A stretch of DNA of 64,000 bases from the NCBI GenBank assembly GCA_033807775.1, contig CM066321.1, positions 38,788,850-38,852,849 of the forward strand, given 5' to 3'. Under the pieces are notes generated by a model that searched no databases, was not told the DNA's origin, and saw only the letters and a list, made by a program, of their open reading frames with translations. Positions 1-10,282 of the stretch are shown one piece after another (positions within the stretch are counted from its first letter, which is position 1; each line of letters begins with the position of its first letter). A program made the position numbers and the translations under genes. Source of the DNA: Saussurea involucrata (taxonomy: Eukaryota > Streptophyta > Magnoliopsida > Asterales > Asteraceae).

Positions 1-394
1 TAGAATGATTAGTGATAAGAAAAGAATATACAAACCTTAAAAGCACCTCAGAACGATATCTGAATGATTTCAATGCTCCCCCTTGACTTTTGCATATACT
101 CAAACACATATTATAAGGAATATAAAAATAAAACAGAAAAAATCTTAACAACATATTGAAATATTTGTAATTTTCAGAAATGTGTTCTGAAAGGTAGTCA
201 GAAGTTCTAATTAATCTATTCAGAATTAAAGAATTTGAAGTTAGATTTCTGAAGTATTGATTCAGAAGTTCTGAACTCAAGAGTCAGAATTCTGATTAAG
301 AGAGTCAGAGTTCTGGGAACACTACTCAGAAAATCTCACTTAGAAAAATTTTCATTTCTGAAAACTAACAAATATGTTCAATTAGTCAAATTAA
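1..394 (-). other. E1 3' non-coding region with polypurine-tract-like site
   Basis: This lies downstream of the E1 pol on the minus strand. A purine tract (plus-strand TCCCCCTTGAC near 76-86) resembles the polypurine tract that precedes a copia 3' LTR, which would then lie off the left edge. The stretch 170-350 is dense in copies of the palindrome CAGAANTTCTG, the same motif that recurs in the E1 LTR and coding region. No gene is seen. Confidence 0.6.
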
Positions 395-1856
395 GCATTC
401 CTATTTTACATATGAGAAAGGTGAACCTTTTGTGATCAAGAGGCTTTGTGAACAAGTCAGCCAATTGATACTTTGTATGCACAAAGTGCATCTCTATAGT
501 TCCCTTTTAAACATAGTCTTTAATAAAATGATACCTTACATCAATATGCTTGGTCTTTGAGTGCTGAACAGGATTCTGAGTTATTGCAATGGCACTTTCT
601 GAATCACAATATATGGGAATTTTGTTGAGTTGATATCCATAGTCCATGAGTTGTGTTCTCATCCACAAAGTTTGAGAGCAGCAGGCAGCAACAGCAACAT
701 ACTCTGCTTCAGCAGTGGATGTGGATACACAGTTTTGCTTCTTTGAAGCCCAACTCACAATCTTATCTCCCAAAAAGTGACAAGCACCAGATGTACTTTT
801 CCTGTCCAACCTGCTTCCTGCATGATCAGCATCAGTAAAACCAGTTAATTTGAAATCAGTCTCTTTTGGATACCAAAGGCCCAAATCTGGTGAACCTTTC
901 AGATATCTTATGATCCTCTTAACAACTAGCAAATGAGATTCTTTTGGATTTGATTGAAATCTAGCACAAAAACAAGTAGCAAACATAATATTTGGTCTAC
1001 TAGCAGTTAGGTAAAGAAGAGATCCTATCATGCCTCTATAAATCTTGTTATCTGCTGGAACTTCATTGAGATCAGCATCTAACTTGATATTTGTTTCCAT
1101 TGGTGTTCTCATAGAAGCACAATCAGACATCTTAAACTTCTTTAAAATATCTTTAACATATTTTCCTTGATTTATAAAAATACCAGTTGGTAATTGTTTT
1201 ACTTGAAGACCAAGGAAAAAGTTCAATTCTCCCATCATGCTCATTTCAAATTCTGATTCCATGACTTTTGAGAATTCAGTACATAACTCTGCACTTGTAG
1301 AACCAAATATTATGTCATCTACATATATTTGAATCAGAATTAAATCATCACCCTTTTTCTTTAAGAACAAAGTAGTGTCAATCTTACCTTTCTTGTAACC
1401 ATATTTTAATAAGTGTTGAGTAAGAGTGTCATACCAGGCTCTTGGTGCTTGTTTTAGACCATATAATACCTTATCTAAAACATAAACATGATCTGGAAAT
1501 TCAGGATCAATAAAACCTTCTGGTTGATAGACATAGACCTCTTGGTTAAGTATTCCATTCAGAAAAGCTGATTTGACATCCATTTGATATACTTTGAAGT
1601 TCTTATGTGCAACATAGGCCAAGAATATTTTGATTGCTTCTATTCTTGCCACAGGTGCAAATGTCTCATCATAGTCTATTCCTTCTTGTTGAGAATATCC
1701 TTTTGCAACCAATCTTGCCTTGTTTCTGACTACAACACCTGACTCATCTTTCTTGTTTCTGAATACCCATTTAGTTCCAATAACAGATTTTCCTTCGGGT
1801 TTTGGAACTAGTCTCCAGACTTTATTTCTTTCAAACTGTAGCAATTCATCTTGCAT
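395..1856 (-). pseudogene. E1 pol: reverse transcriptase and RNase H
   Basis: Copia RT followed by RNase H. Visible blocks include RNKARLVAKGYSQQEGIDYDE, the DVKSAFLNG block, LYGLKQAPRAWY and the catalytic YVDD motif (IQIYVDDIIFGST). The RNase H part shows TDADHAGS, STAEAEYVA, CDSESAIA and HSKTKHID. The open frame from 1856 ends at 507 with a premature stop after HFIKDYV. Recognisable RNase H tail (ADLFTKPLD) continues in the same frame to about 395. A second stop at 1857-1865, where a conserved Trp codon is expected, separates it from the integrase part. It would copy element RNA into cDNA in the virus-like particle, but this copy cannot make a full protein. Confidence 0.93.
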
Positions 1857-1865
1857 TGCTAAAAT

Positions 1866-2876
1866 CTAATTTGGATCCTCTAGGGCTTCATTGGCTTTCT
1901 TAGGTTCAATCACACTTAAAAATCCTGCAAACATTGCTTCATTTGCTGTTGCTGATCTGGTCTGTACTCCTACTGATGGATCTCCTATTACTTGATGAAT
2001 AGGATGGTCTTTAGTCCATTTGTTTGAACTAGGAAGCACATCAATTTCTGAAAAATTGTTGTTTGTATCATTCTCATCAATGATTGCTTGTAATTCTGAA
2101 CTGTCCCCTTGTTCTGATACTTGTTGAGGTGAAACATCCAAGTTTGGATTCTGAGTAGTAGAGTCAGAATTCTGAATGACTTGTTCAGAGTTCTGAGACA
2201 CTTGTTCAGAAATCTGAGTAACTTGGTCAGAATTCTGATTGGCTTGTCCAGAATTCTGAGTACTAGGATCAGAAGTTTCATTACTTGTATTGATCAAAGT
2301 TGGACATTCCTCAGATGGACCTGTATCAGACATTACAGTTGTTTGAACTACTTCTGAAGTTCCCTTTTTCATTTCTTGAACCATTTTTGGATTTTCAAAA
2401 TCTGCATAAGATTCAGAAGTTAGTTCCAGAAATGCATCCTTAAACAATATATTGAGTTCTGAACAGTTTGGATTAGAAGCTGTTTCAGAAGTCATTTTTG
2501 TCTTATTCTGTCTGAGTTCTGAACTGTTTTGTTCAGAAGTCTTCATTCTTGACTCATCAAAGGTGACATTGATGCTTTCCATAATTCTCTTGGTTCTTCT
2601 ATTGTAGATTCTGAATGCTTTGGAAGTAAGTGAATACCCAACAAAGTATCCTTCATCTGCCTTTTTATCAAATTTACCAAGATTTTCTCTATCTTTGAGA
2701 ACATAGCATCTGCAACCAAAAACATGAAAGAATTTAATCAGTGGTTTTCTCTTGTTAATCAGTTCATAAGCAGTTTTATCTAATCTTTTATTGATTAAAG
2801 TTATGTTCTGTGTAAAACAAGCAGTGGCTATTGCTTCAGCCCATAGGAAGGTTGGAAGATTTGAATAAGCCAACAT
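1866..2876 (-). pseudogene. E1 pol: integrase C-terminal part and IN-RT linker
   Basis: It opens with MLAYSNLPTFLWAEAIATAC, the part following the integrase catalytic core, then the block KFFHVFGCRCYVLKDRENLG and the GYFVGYS motif of copia integrases. The linker before RT has about five tandem decapeptide-like repeats (QNSDQVTQ, ISEQVSQ, NSEQVIQ) coded by a roughly 30-bp repeat at 2155-2275 built on CAGAATTCTG. A nonsense codon at 2877-2879, where homologous E7 pol has Arg in EAARTML, detaches it from the upstream integrase core. Confidence 0.88.
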
Positions 2877-2879
2877 GGT

Positions 2880-3827
2880 TCATGTAGCTTCAACTAGAGT
2901 TCTGTTCTTCCTTTCAACAACACCATTTTGTTGAGGAGTTTTGACAGCTGAAAAATTATGAGAAATCCCCAGGCTTTGCAAAAAGTTCTGAAGAGTCTCA
3001 TTTCTGAACTCTGTCCCATTGTCACTTCTGATTTTTTGGAGTGGAAGTTGTAAGAATACTTGAATTCTTTTGATGAAATTAATCAGTGTTGTAGCAGCCT
3101 CTGACTTTGCTCTTAAGAATTCAACCCATGTGTATCTTGAATATTCATCCACAATAACTAGCATATACTTCTTTCCTCCCATTGATTGAACTGAAATAGG
3201 ACCACAAAGATCTGTATGTAGCATTTCTAATGGTGATTTGCAGGATGAGTCCATTTTTATCTTATGAGAACTTTTCTTCATCTTGCCCATTTCGCATGCT
3301 GAACATAATGATTCCTTTTCATACTTGATCTTTGGTAAATCTTTGACCAGATGTTTGCTAACCAGATTGTTCAGATCCTTGAAATTTAAATGAGAACATC
3401 TTCTGTGCCAAAGCCAACATTCATTAGCAACTGCATTTGATAATACACATACAGGGGTTAATGCTTGTATTTTTGAAAAATTAACCACAAATAGGTCCAT
3501 ATGTCTTTTGGCCCAGAAAACTTTTATGTCATTCTCAATTAAAATCATGCAACCTGTAATGCTGAACTTAATCTGACAGAAACTATCCAAAAACTGACTT
3601 ATGCTGAACAGATTATGTTGTAATCCTTCAACATAGAAAACCTTTTGAATGGTTAGATCTCTTTTTGTTAAATCTCCAAAACCTCTGACTTGTCCTTTGC
3701 TGTTATTACCAAAATTTACTGCTCCTCCAGCCTTTTCTGTGAAGTTTGTCAGAGAAGACTTATGACCTATCATGTGTCTTGAAGCTCTAGAATCTAAAAA
3801 CCACACATGACAGCCCTGCAAAAACAA
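2880..3827 (-). pseudogene. E1 pol: aspartic protease and integrase core
   Basis: The protease motif reads LDSRASRHM near 3770-3800; the catalytic triplet DSG of copia proteases is DSR here, a likely inactivating change. GAG-pre-integrase and integrase zinc-binding residues follow (CWLWHRRCSHLNF, CSACEMGKM). The catalytic core has HTDLCGP, IVDEYSRYTWVEFL and RSDNGTEF, then NGVVERKNRTLVEA before the stop at 2877. It would process Gag-Pol and join cDNA to target DNA. The protease change plus nonsense codons make this copy inactive. Confidence 0.9.
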
Positions 3828-6270
3828 TCAGTTAGATTTAGGTACCCATTCTGGAATGGGTCCAACTTTGTTAGCTTTGGTATCTGATTTAACAAAAGTT
3901 CCTTTGACTTTCCATTCAAAACCTTCTTTTAAGCACCACTTTCCTTTTACTTTTATGAAGTCAGAACATTTACTGTTCACAACATTGTTTCTTTTCTTTT
4001 TGAAAACTTTTGGTTGAGACTGAGAAACATTTTCAGTCTTCTTTTCTTTAATTTTAAAGATATTTTCTTTCTTCTTTTCTTTTGAATTATATTGAGAAAT
4101 GTTTTCAATCTTCTTTCCTTTTATCTGAGTTTGAGGAATCAAAACAGTTTTCTTTTCTGAATTCTGATATGATTTGTTTATATAAGAAACAGATGTTATT
4201 AAAATTGAACTTTTCTGAGATGATTAAAATGAATGACTACCACATTTAACACATATGAGATTCTTTCTTGCAAGAGACAATAGATCTGAAACATAAGTCT
4301 TTTCACTTTTATTGCAAGATTTCAGATTACAATTGCATTTCGTACAAGAACTATTGACTCTAGGTTCAGAAGTAGTATTCAATCCAATCTCCTCAGAAAC
4401 TCTTTTCAAATCATCTTTCCTTTTGCTTTCCTCTTTTTCTGAAACATTTAACTTTTTAGACTTAGCAGATGTCTCAGATGATTCACCCTTTTCAAATGTA
4501 CTTGATTCATCAAAGAATTTCTTATTTTCTTTTAAGGCATTACTCTTGAAAAGATCATATTCAGCCTTTAACTTCTCAAGCTCTGTTATTTTCTGGACAT
4601 AAGTGTTGTTTTCTTTTAAAACTTGGTCTAGTTTAAAATCTACATCACAATAATCATTTTCAAGATCATCAAAAGTTTTTCTTAAGTCCTCAAGTTCTTG
4701 ACTAACAAGTTTAAATCTCTTTTCAAGTTTTGAAAAGCTTTCTGAAGTGAATTGAGAATTATCAGTTGAATCAGAACTTTGACTAACAGTTTACGAATTC
4801 TGACCTTCAGACTAAGAGTTCTGACTTGTGGAGTCAGAATTATGACTAGAAGACTCAGACTTCTGACTGACTGTTTTAGAAACCTTACTTGCATCAAATA
4901 TACTTTCAATGTCAGGATATGAAAAACTTGGTTGTTTATTTTTGTAACTGACATTCAGAATCATATTTGAATTTAGCATCATTATATTTTGGTTTCTCTT
5001 CTGTTGGTTTAGAATTCTCTTTCTTAACCTTGTCTTCTGAAGCTTCTGACTTCTCAGTTTTTGGTTTAGGAATTGTTTCCTTTGCTTTTACAGGACTTGA
5101 TTTTTGTAAACTATCTTAACTTGTTATAGAACTAGCAGGTCTTACAAAAACTTCAACAATTTCTGGGATTTTTGGTTTAGGAACCTGTAGTTTTTCAAAA
5201 TCATAAAGATTTGTTGGAGCTCTTTTCAAAACAACATTTTCTTCCAAACCTAATCCCATTTTAGGATTATAAAATCTTGTATCTTTAACATTGCTAGTGA
5301 GAAGATTCAAGGTTTGTTGAGTTTGACCTCTTTTCAAATTAAGGTCTTCCAACTCTTTGATTTTTGTGTACAACTTCTTTCTTTCCTCAAGTAACATATC
5401 ATATTTAATTTGTAAATCAACCTTTTCATCTTTTATTTCTGAAAATTGAGTTTTTAATTCAGAAATCTTCTTTAAAAGATCAGAATTCTCATTTTTGACT
5501 TTTTGTTTCTCAACTTCAGATTCTTCAAACTGTTCTTTAATTATCTCTTTTTCTGTTCTGAACTTGTTAACCAGAATTCTTTCACCTTTTATTTGTTTTC
5601 TGAGTTTAACAAATTCAGAATTCATATTGCCAATTTGAGTCATTAAATCAATTTCAAGTACAGAATGTACCTCAGCAGAAGATTCAGAATCAGCATCTTC
5701 ATAATCAGAATCATCCTCATTCTTCATCTTGGCCATATAACTTTGCATTTGAGAAAAATGAATGCAATCCTCTTCATCTGAAGTATAATACAACCAGTTC
5801 TCCTGTTCTGCCAACATTGCAATCTCATTATCTCTTTTCTTAGCCAGCTGAGCCTTCTTTATGTAGTATTCATAATCTTTTACTACTTTCACTCTGCAGT
5901 CTCTGGCAAAGTGACCAGGTTTTCCACACTTAAAACACAAATCCTTCTCTTTTCTTTCTTCCTTCTCTTCTTTCTTCTTATATTTCTCTTCTGAACTCCC
6001 CTGTTCTCTTCTGAACTTACCCTGAAACTTGTTCTTTCCATATCTCTTGTTGAAAGTATTAGTCAACAAAGCTAATTTTTCAGCAATTATCTTGATATCA
6101 TCATCTTCCTCTGATCCTTCTTCTTTCTCAGAATCTTCCTCTAACTTTGGTATTTCAGACAAATACACAGATTTCTTTGAAGTTTTAGTAACCTTGGTTT
6201 TTCTTTCAGAAAGCCGGGCTAACTGATCAGAAACACTTTTCTTCTCCTCCACTACTTGCTTAACCGAATC
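3828..6270 (-). pseudogene. E1 gag, C-terminal two thirds
   Basis: The gag continues from the E4 insertion point. A lysine/glutamate-rich stretch precedes a CCHC zinc knuckle, CFKCGKPGHFARDC (5896-5937), which binds RNA. A coiled coil and the block TLLTSN/FYNPKMGLGLEE-like (about 5240-5300) are shared with the E7 gag. Stops at 5116 and near 4795, plus smaller disruptions, break the frame into pieces (5116-6270, 4682-4954, 4224-4409, 3828-4142). The end is WVPKSN and a TGA, then a U-rich tract and CAG before the protease. The final extended coiled-coil part and WVPK ending match the ORFs of E2, E4, E5 and E8. Confidence 0.85.
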
Positions 6271-6525
6271 TGTTAGAGCATTGTTGTATTCAAGATTTAC
6301 TGTAAAAGTCAATGTACTGTATTAGTTAGCCTTGCCTTTATACCTTGTATGTTATGAGTATAAATAGGCATGTCTAGTTCTTAGTTAGAAGAGAATCTAG
6401 ATCCCTCTTGAAACCTCTTGATCATTTGTCATTTACACTTTAGAGATCAATATATGGATGACAAGTTCTCTTTAGATTCTCTCTCTACATCATTCTTGAT
6501 TACTTGCTAGATTTGGGATTTCACA
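6271..6525 (+). repeat. E4 5' LTR
   Basis: 255 bp, beginning TGTTAGAG and ending TTTCACA. A TATA-like GTATAAATAGG lies at about 6359-6369, giving a probable transcription start 25-35 bp downstream. Its partner is at 11480-11734. Confidence 0.95.
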
Positions 6526-6527
6526 TT

Positions 6528-6539
6528 TGGTATCAGAGC
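6528..6539 (+). promoter_or_regulatory. E4 primer-binding site
   Basis: TGGTATCAGAGC, complementary to the 3' end of plant initiator tRNA-Met, two bases after the 5' LTR. It primes minus-strand cDNA synthesis. Confidence 0.93.
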
Positions 6540-7628
6540 TAAACAGAAGATTCAAGCAGATCAAAGAGCAAATTGAAGATTTTTTACACTGTTCTTGAAG
6601 ATTTCGGATCACACATCATTCACTATTCATTGAAGATTTCGAATCCTTCTTCAATTACTGTTCATCAAGAATCATCATCTTTTTCATTTTTTGATCTTTT
6701 GGATTGATTCTTGACATCATTGCACTCGATTTTCATCCCTGAACATCTTTAATTCAAGGATCCATACCAAAATCTGCACAGAATTTGCAGATCTGATCAT
6801 TTTATATCTGTTTTTGTTCGAAAACATTTTCTTACTATTTTGGATCATAATTCGATTAAATTGATCGAATTAGGATTTGTGATTAACTAAGAAAGTGTGT
6901 GGAATCAAATTTCGAACAAATCTGTGCAAATTTCATAACAACTGATCAAGAATTGAAAAAGTTATGGCTGATTTAGTGTTTTTTAAGTTCGAAGTGCAGA
7001 ATTCGGATCATTCTTGGTGAATTTGGATCATTCATACACAATTCGGATCATTCAAAGGGAATTCGGAGTGTTCTTGGCATCACAAGTATAGAATTCGACT
7101 CAAGAAGCATTCGAATTGAGTTGAATTCGAACCCTTATGGATTCAAATTGAGTTGAATTCGAACCCTGTTAGATTCGAATTGAGAAGTTGAGGATTCATC
7201 TGAGTTGGTTTAATTTTTCAAGTAAAGAATTCGAACCAAGTTAAGTCCGAATTGAGTGAATTCGAACCCAGTTAAGTCCGAATTGGGTGAATTCGAATCC
7301 TTCTTCATCCGAATTCATTGAATTCGAATCCTTCAGCATCCGAATTCATTCAATTCGAACCCTTCAGCATCCGAATTCATTCAATTCGAACCCTTCAGCA
7401 TCCGAATTCATTGAATTCGAACCCTTATTCATTCGAATTCATTGATTTCGAATCCTTATTCATCCGAATTCTTGTGAATTAAAAAAAAAGTTTTTTGAGA
7501 AAATTTTTTATTCCGAAATTTTTTTTATAGTGTATTTCATACACTTTAAGAGCTTTTCAAGAAAAATTTTTATATAAAATTTTTTCTGCTTGATTTTCTG
7601 AACGATCAATCTTCTAGCATTCTTCAAG
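6540..7628 (+). other. E4 leader with TTCGAA-type repeat array
   Basis: Untranslated leader between PBS and ORF. From about 7080 to 7475 it holds about a dozen degenerate units near 31 bp, each pairing a GAATTCGAACCCTT block with a TCCGAATTC block, so each unit is nearly palindromic. Similar arrays occupy the leaders of E2, E7 and E9. No reading frame is conserved through it. A short AT-rich stretch (7480-7600) precedes the start codon. Confidence 0.8.
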
Positions 7629-9090
7629 ATGTCTGACATAGAGAATTTAAGTGGGAGAATATGGTATCAGTTAGGAAAAGAGAGAAAATGGACTATTTCT
7701 GAAGCTAAAGATGAGATCAAGCGTCTTGAAGGTTTTATTGATAGATACATAACACATACTAATGAAGATGCAAGAAAAATTACAAAGCTCATGTCTGAGA
7801 AAGCTTTATTAGAAGACAAAGTCTCTTCTCTTGAGTCCGAACTGAAAGATTTGAATGACAAGATTGTAGTGCTTGAAGTTACTCAAGAGAAAAATAAGAC
7901 ATTTGAGATTTCAACTCATCAAGATAACATGAAGGAGCTTCAAGGGAGTATAAAGACAATGGAGGAAGAATATGCTGATTTGAAGAGACATATTTTAGAC
8001 ATTTCTTCTTCAAATGAAAATTTTATTTTTAAAGAACAAAATGTTTTACTTACTAAAAGAATTACTGATCTTGAAGTATATATATATTGCAGGTCTTGAA
8101 ACAAAGAAAGACAAAGACAACTCAAGTCTGCACAATCAAATCGAGAAACTTCAAGAGAAAGTAACAACTCTTCAAAAAGAAAATGCTGATCTGAAGAGCA
8201 TTGAAGACAAGAGAGAGAAGATTCTTCAAGAAAAGGAAGTAATTGAACGTAATTGTATAAAACTTTCAAAACAAGTTTCTGACTTTGAGAAAGTTTTATT
8301 TCTTGAAAAGGAGAAGTTGGAGAAGGAAAGGGTCGAGTATGAAAAAGAAAAGAAAAGCTTTGAAGCGAAGAATGCGAAACTGTCAAAGAAAATTTCTGAT
8401 CTTCATAAGGACTTAGAAAAGGAAAGACAAGAGCTAGATAAAGAAAGTCAAGAGCTAGAAAAGATGAAGAAAGCTGACTTTCAGGCTAGGTGCGTTAAAG
8501 ACGACTTTTCTAAAGAAAGGAAGATATTTCGGCAGGAAATTCATAAATTGACAATGAATTTGGATGCATTATCGACTGACATCCTGAAAGAGAAGAGGGT
8601 CAAGTCTAATATTCAGAAGAAGCTTGATTTGGTGCCCAAGGAACGGAATGACTTATCTTACAAAGTGAAGTCATTTAACAAATCCAAATGCTACTCAGAA
8701 TGTCTGATTCGTCCTTCTAATCTATTCTATGATCACTCGGTGGATAATTCTTCCAAGTATCAATATGCTGATCTTCCTTCATATAAGAAAGTTAACATGC
8801 AATGGAGAGTAAAAGGTACGTCAACTGAAAAAGGTGAGCCAAAATCCTCTGTTCCCAACAAGAACACTAATCTGAAAGCTAAATCTTTTGCTAATCCTGA
8901 TTCATTCTATTCCGCAAATCATTTAATCAGGTTAGCACAAAAGAATTTTTGTTGTTCTTATTGTGGTACTAATGATTTTATTAAAAATGAGAGTGTTCAA
9001 TATTGGTATGGTACTTATCATTTTCCTTCCTATAGAGCTCCGCTTAACAAGCCAGGACCCAAGACATGTTGGGTACCAAAATCTACTTAA
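7629..9090 (+). pseudogene. E4 coiled-coil gag-tail-like ORF with TA-slippage frameshift
   Basis: The ATG at 7629 opens MSDIENLSGRIWY, then long heptad-rich coiled coil. The frame closes at 8099 after an expanded TA run (8077-8088) and continues in another frame to 9090. The intact homologue in E2 (DVYIADLETKK) shows that the run has gained about 4 nt. The C-terminal half has KVNMQWRVKGTS, a CxxC-like CCSYCGTNDF and the ending NKPGPKTCWVPKST. This resembles the region between the gag zinc knuckle and protease of E1/E7. No protease, integrase, RT or zinc knuckle is present. A structural or RNA-binding particle protein is the likely role (inference). Confidence 0.75.
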
Positions 9091-9176
9091 TCTGTTTTTG
9101 CAGATTTAGAAGCAAAGCGTTGAACTCTCGGAAGAAGATTATTTGTACCATTAAGGGGGAGTAAAGAGATAATGGC
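9091..9176 (+). other. Gag-end U-tract/CAG and spacer
   Basis: Directly after the ORF stop comes TCTGTTTTTGCAG, a good match to a plant 3' splice site (pyrimidine tract plus CAG). The same arrangement follows the homologous stop in E1, E2, E5, E7 and E8. Confidence 0.5.
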
Positions 9177-9376
9177 TTCTAAACATCTCAGTTTAGAACC
9201 CGTGCTTCAACGTTAATGGTTTCTAAACATATCAGTTTAGGACCCGCACTTAAAAGAGATTTTGGTTTCTGAATACATCAATTCAGGACCCGTGCTTCAA
9301 TGTTATTGGCTTTTGAACATATCAGTTCAAAACCCGTACTTCAAAGACTAAGACTTCTAAACAAATCAGTTTAGAA
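9177..9376 (+). ncRNA. Five-hairpin array, 44-nt period (E4)
   Basis: Five 22-nt hairpins, each with an 8-bp stem and 6-nt loop, start at 9177, 9221, 9267, 9311 and 9355. Stem arms are TTCTAAAC/GTTTAGAA, TTCTAAAC/GTTTAGGA, TTCTGAAT/ATTCAGGA, TTTTGAAC/GTTCAAAA and TTCTAAAC/GTTTAGAA. Substitutions in one arm are matched in the other, by Watson-Crick or G-U pairing. Loops follow AnnTCA. The linkers share CCCGTGCTTCAA. It lies in the 3' untranslated part of the element RNA; function unknown. Confidence 0.7.
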
Positions 9377-9856
9377 CTCACACTTCTCAGGTGATATCTT
9401 TAACTGTTACATCTTTCTGTTTCAAGGAACAAGTGATAAAAGGTAACATTGGATTATATTTTGTTTCTACCACTTTGAAAACTTGAATCTTTACAAATTT
9501 AATTCAATGAGATAAAATTTTCAATTTTCATTCAATGAATTAAATGTGTGCTAAAAGATGATTTTACAAGTATTTTTGTATTATCTGAGTTAGATTTGCT
9601 TCAACTTTCACCTCTGAAATAAATCGAAAGGTCAGCAAAACATGAATGAAATTATGCTGAATGCTCAAAGTTATGTGAATCTGGACTTATATAGAATATA
9701 ATGCTCAAAAAGCCTATTTATCAGAATGATGGATGGAAACGAAAATATGGGGGAAGCACTATGTTTTAGAACCAAGTGATTGAGATATCATTCATATTTT
9801 GTGATGGAAATCCAAACTTATATAGAATATCATTTAGTTTGAAAGTTTGTACCTGT

Positions 9857-10123
9857 GGCCTTTCTGGTTTGGGAGAGTAAGTCCTAAGGGGTGCTCGACA
9901 CCTAGTCCCTAAGATCAACTGGTCTGGGATCGGCTGACCCAAATCCTGCAATAGAACCAGATAGAAAGCCATGTTCTACTGGTACAAATGGGTTTAAGAT
10001 ATATCGATGTGGCCTTTCTGGTTTGGGAAATTAAGTTCTAAGGGTGCTCGACACCTAGCACCTAAGGCCAACTGGTCTGGGATCTGCTAACCCAAATCCT
10101 GCTATAGAACCAGATAGAAAGTC
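9857..10123 (+). ncRNA. Duplicated ~114-nt structured module (E4 copies a and b)
   Basis: Two related modules, 9857-9970 and 10011-10123, start 154 nt apart. Each opens GGCCTTTCTGGTTTGGG and closes with CCCAAATCC...AACCAGATAGAAAGCC (or AAAGTC), able to form an outer stem and a second GGTTTGGG/CCCAAATCC stem. Inside are potential hairpins GGTG-CTCGA-CACC and GGTC...GACC. The same pair occurs in E2, E7 and E9. A 60-90 codon antisense ORF over it is a by-product. Function unknown. Confidence 0.6.
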
Positions 10124-10165
10124 ATGTTTAACGGTGTATCTTATTCTTACTAAACTTTTTGATCA

Positions 10166-10282
10166 AAAGATGCCAATGAGCACAAAATCAAAAGATGCCA
10201 ATGTGCACAAATCAAAAGATGCCAATGAGCACAAAAGAAAAGATGCCAATGAGCACAAAAGAAAAGATGCCAATGAGCACAC
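10166..10282 (+). repeat. 24-nt GATGCCAATGAGCAC tandem repeat (E4)
   Basis: About five copies of an AAAAGATGCCAATGAGCACAAA-type unit. The array is also present in E2 (13290-13408, inverted), E9 (35334-35452) and E7 (60292-60410), with unit number and sequence varying a little. The KDANEHK-repeat ORF across it is not credible as a gene. Confidence 0.8.

Noticed and set aside
9766..9972. Recurring minus-strand ORF (MAFYLVLLQDLGQPIPDQL...) here and at 34866-35138
   Set aside because: It overlies the structured module; it recurs because the module recurs. It has no conserved start context or codon bias, and ORF lengths differ.
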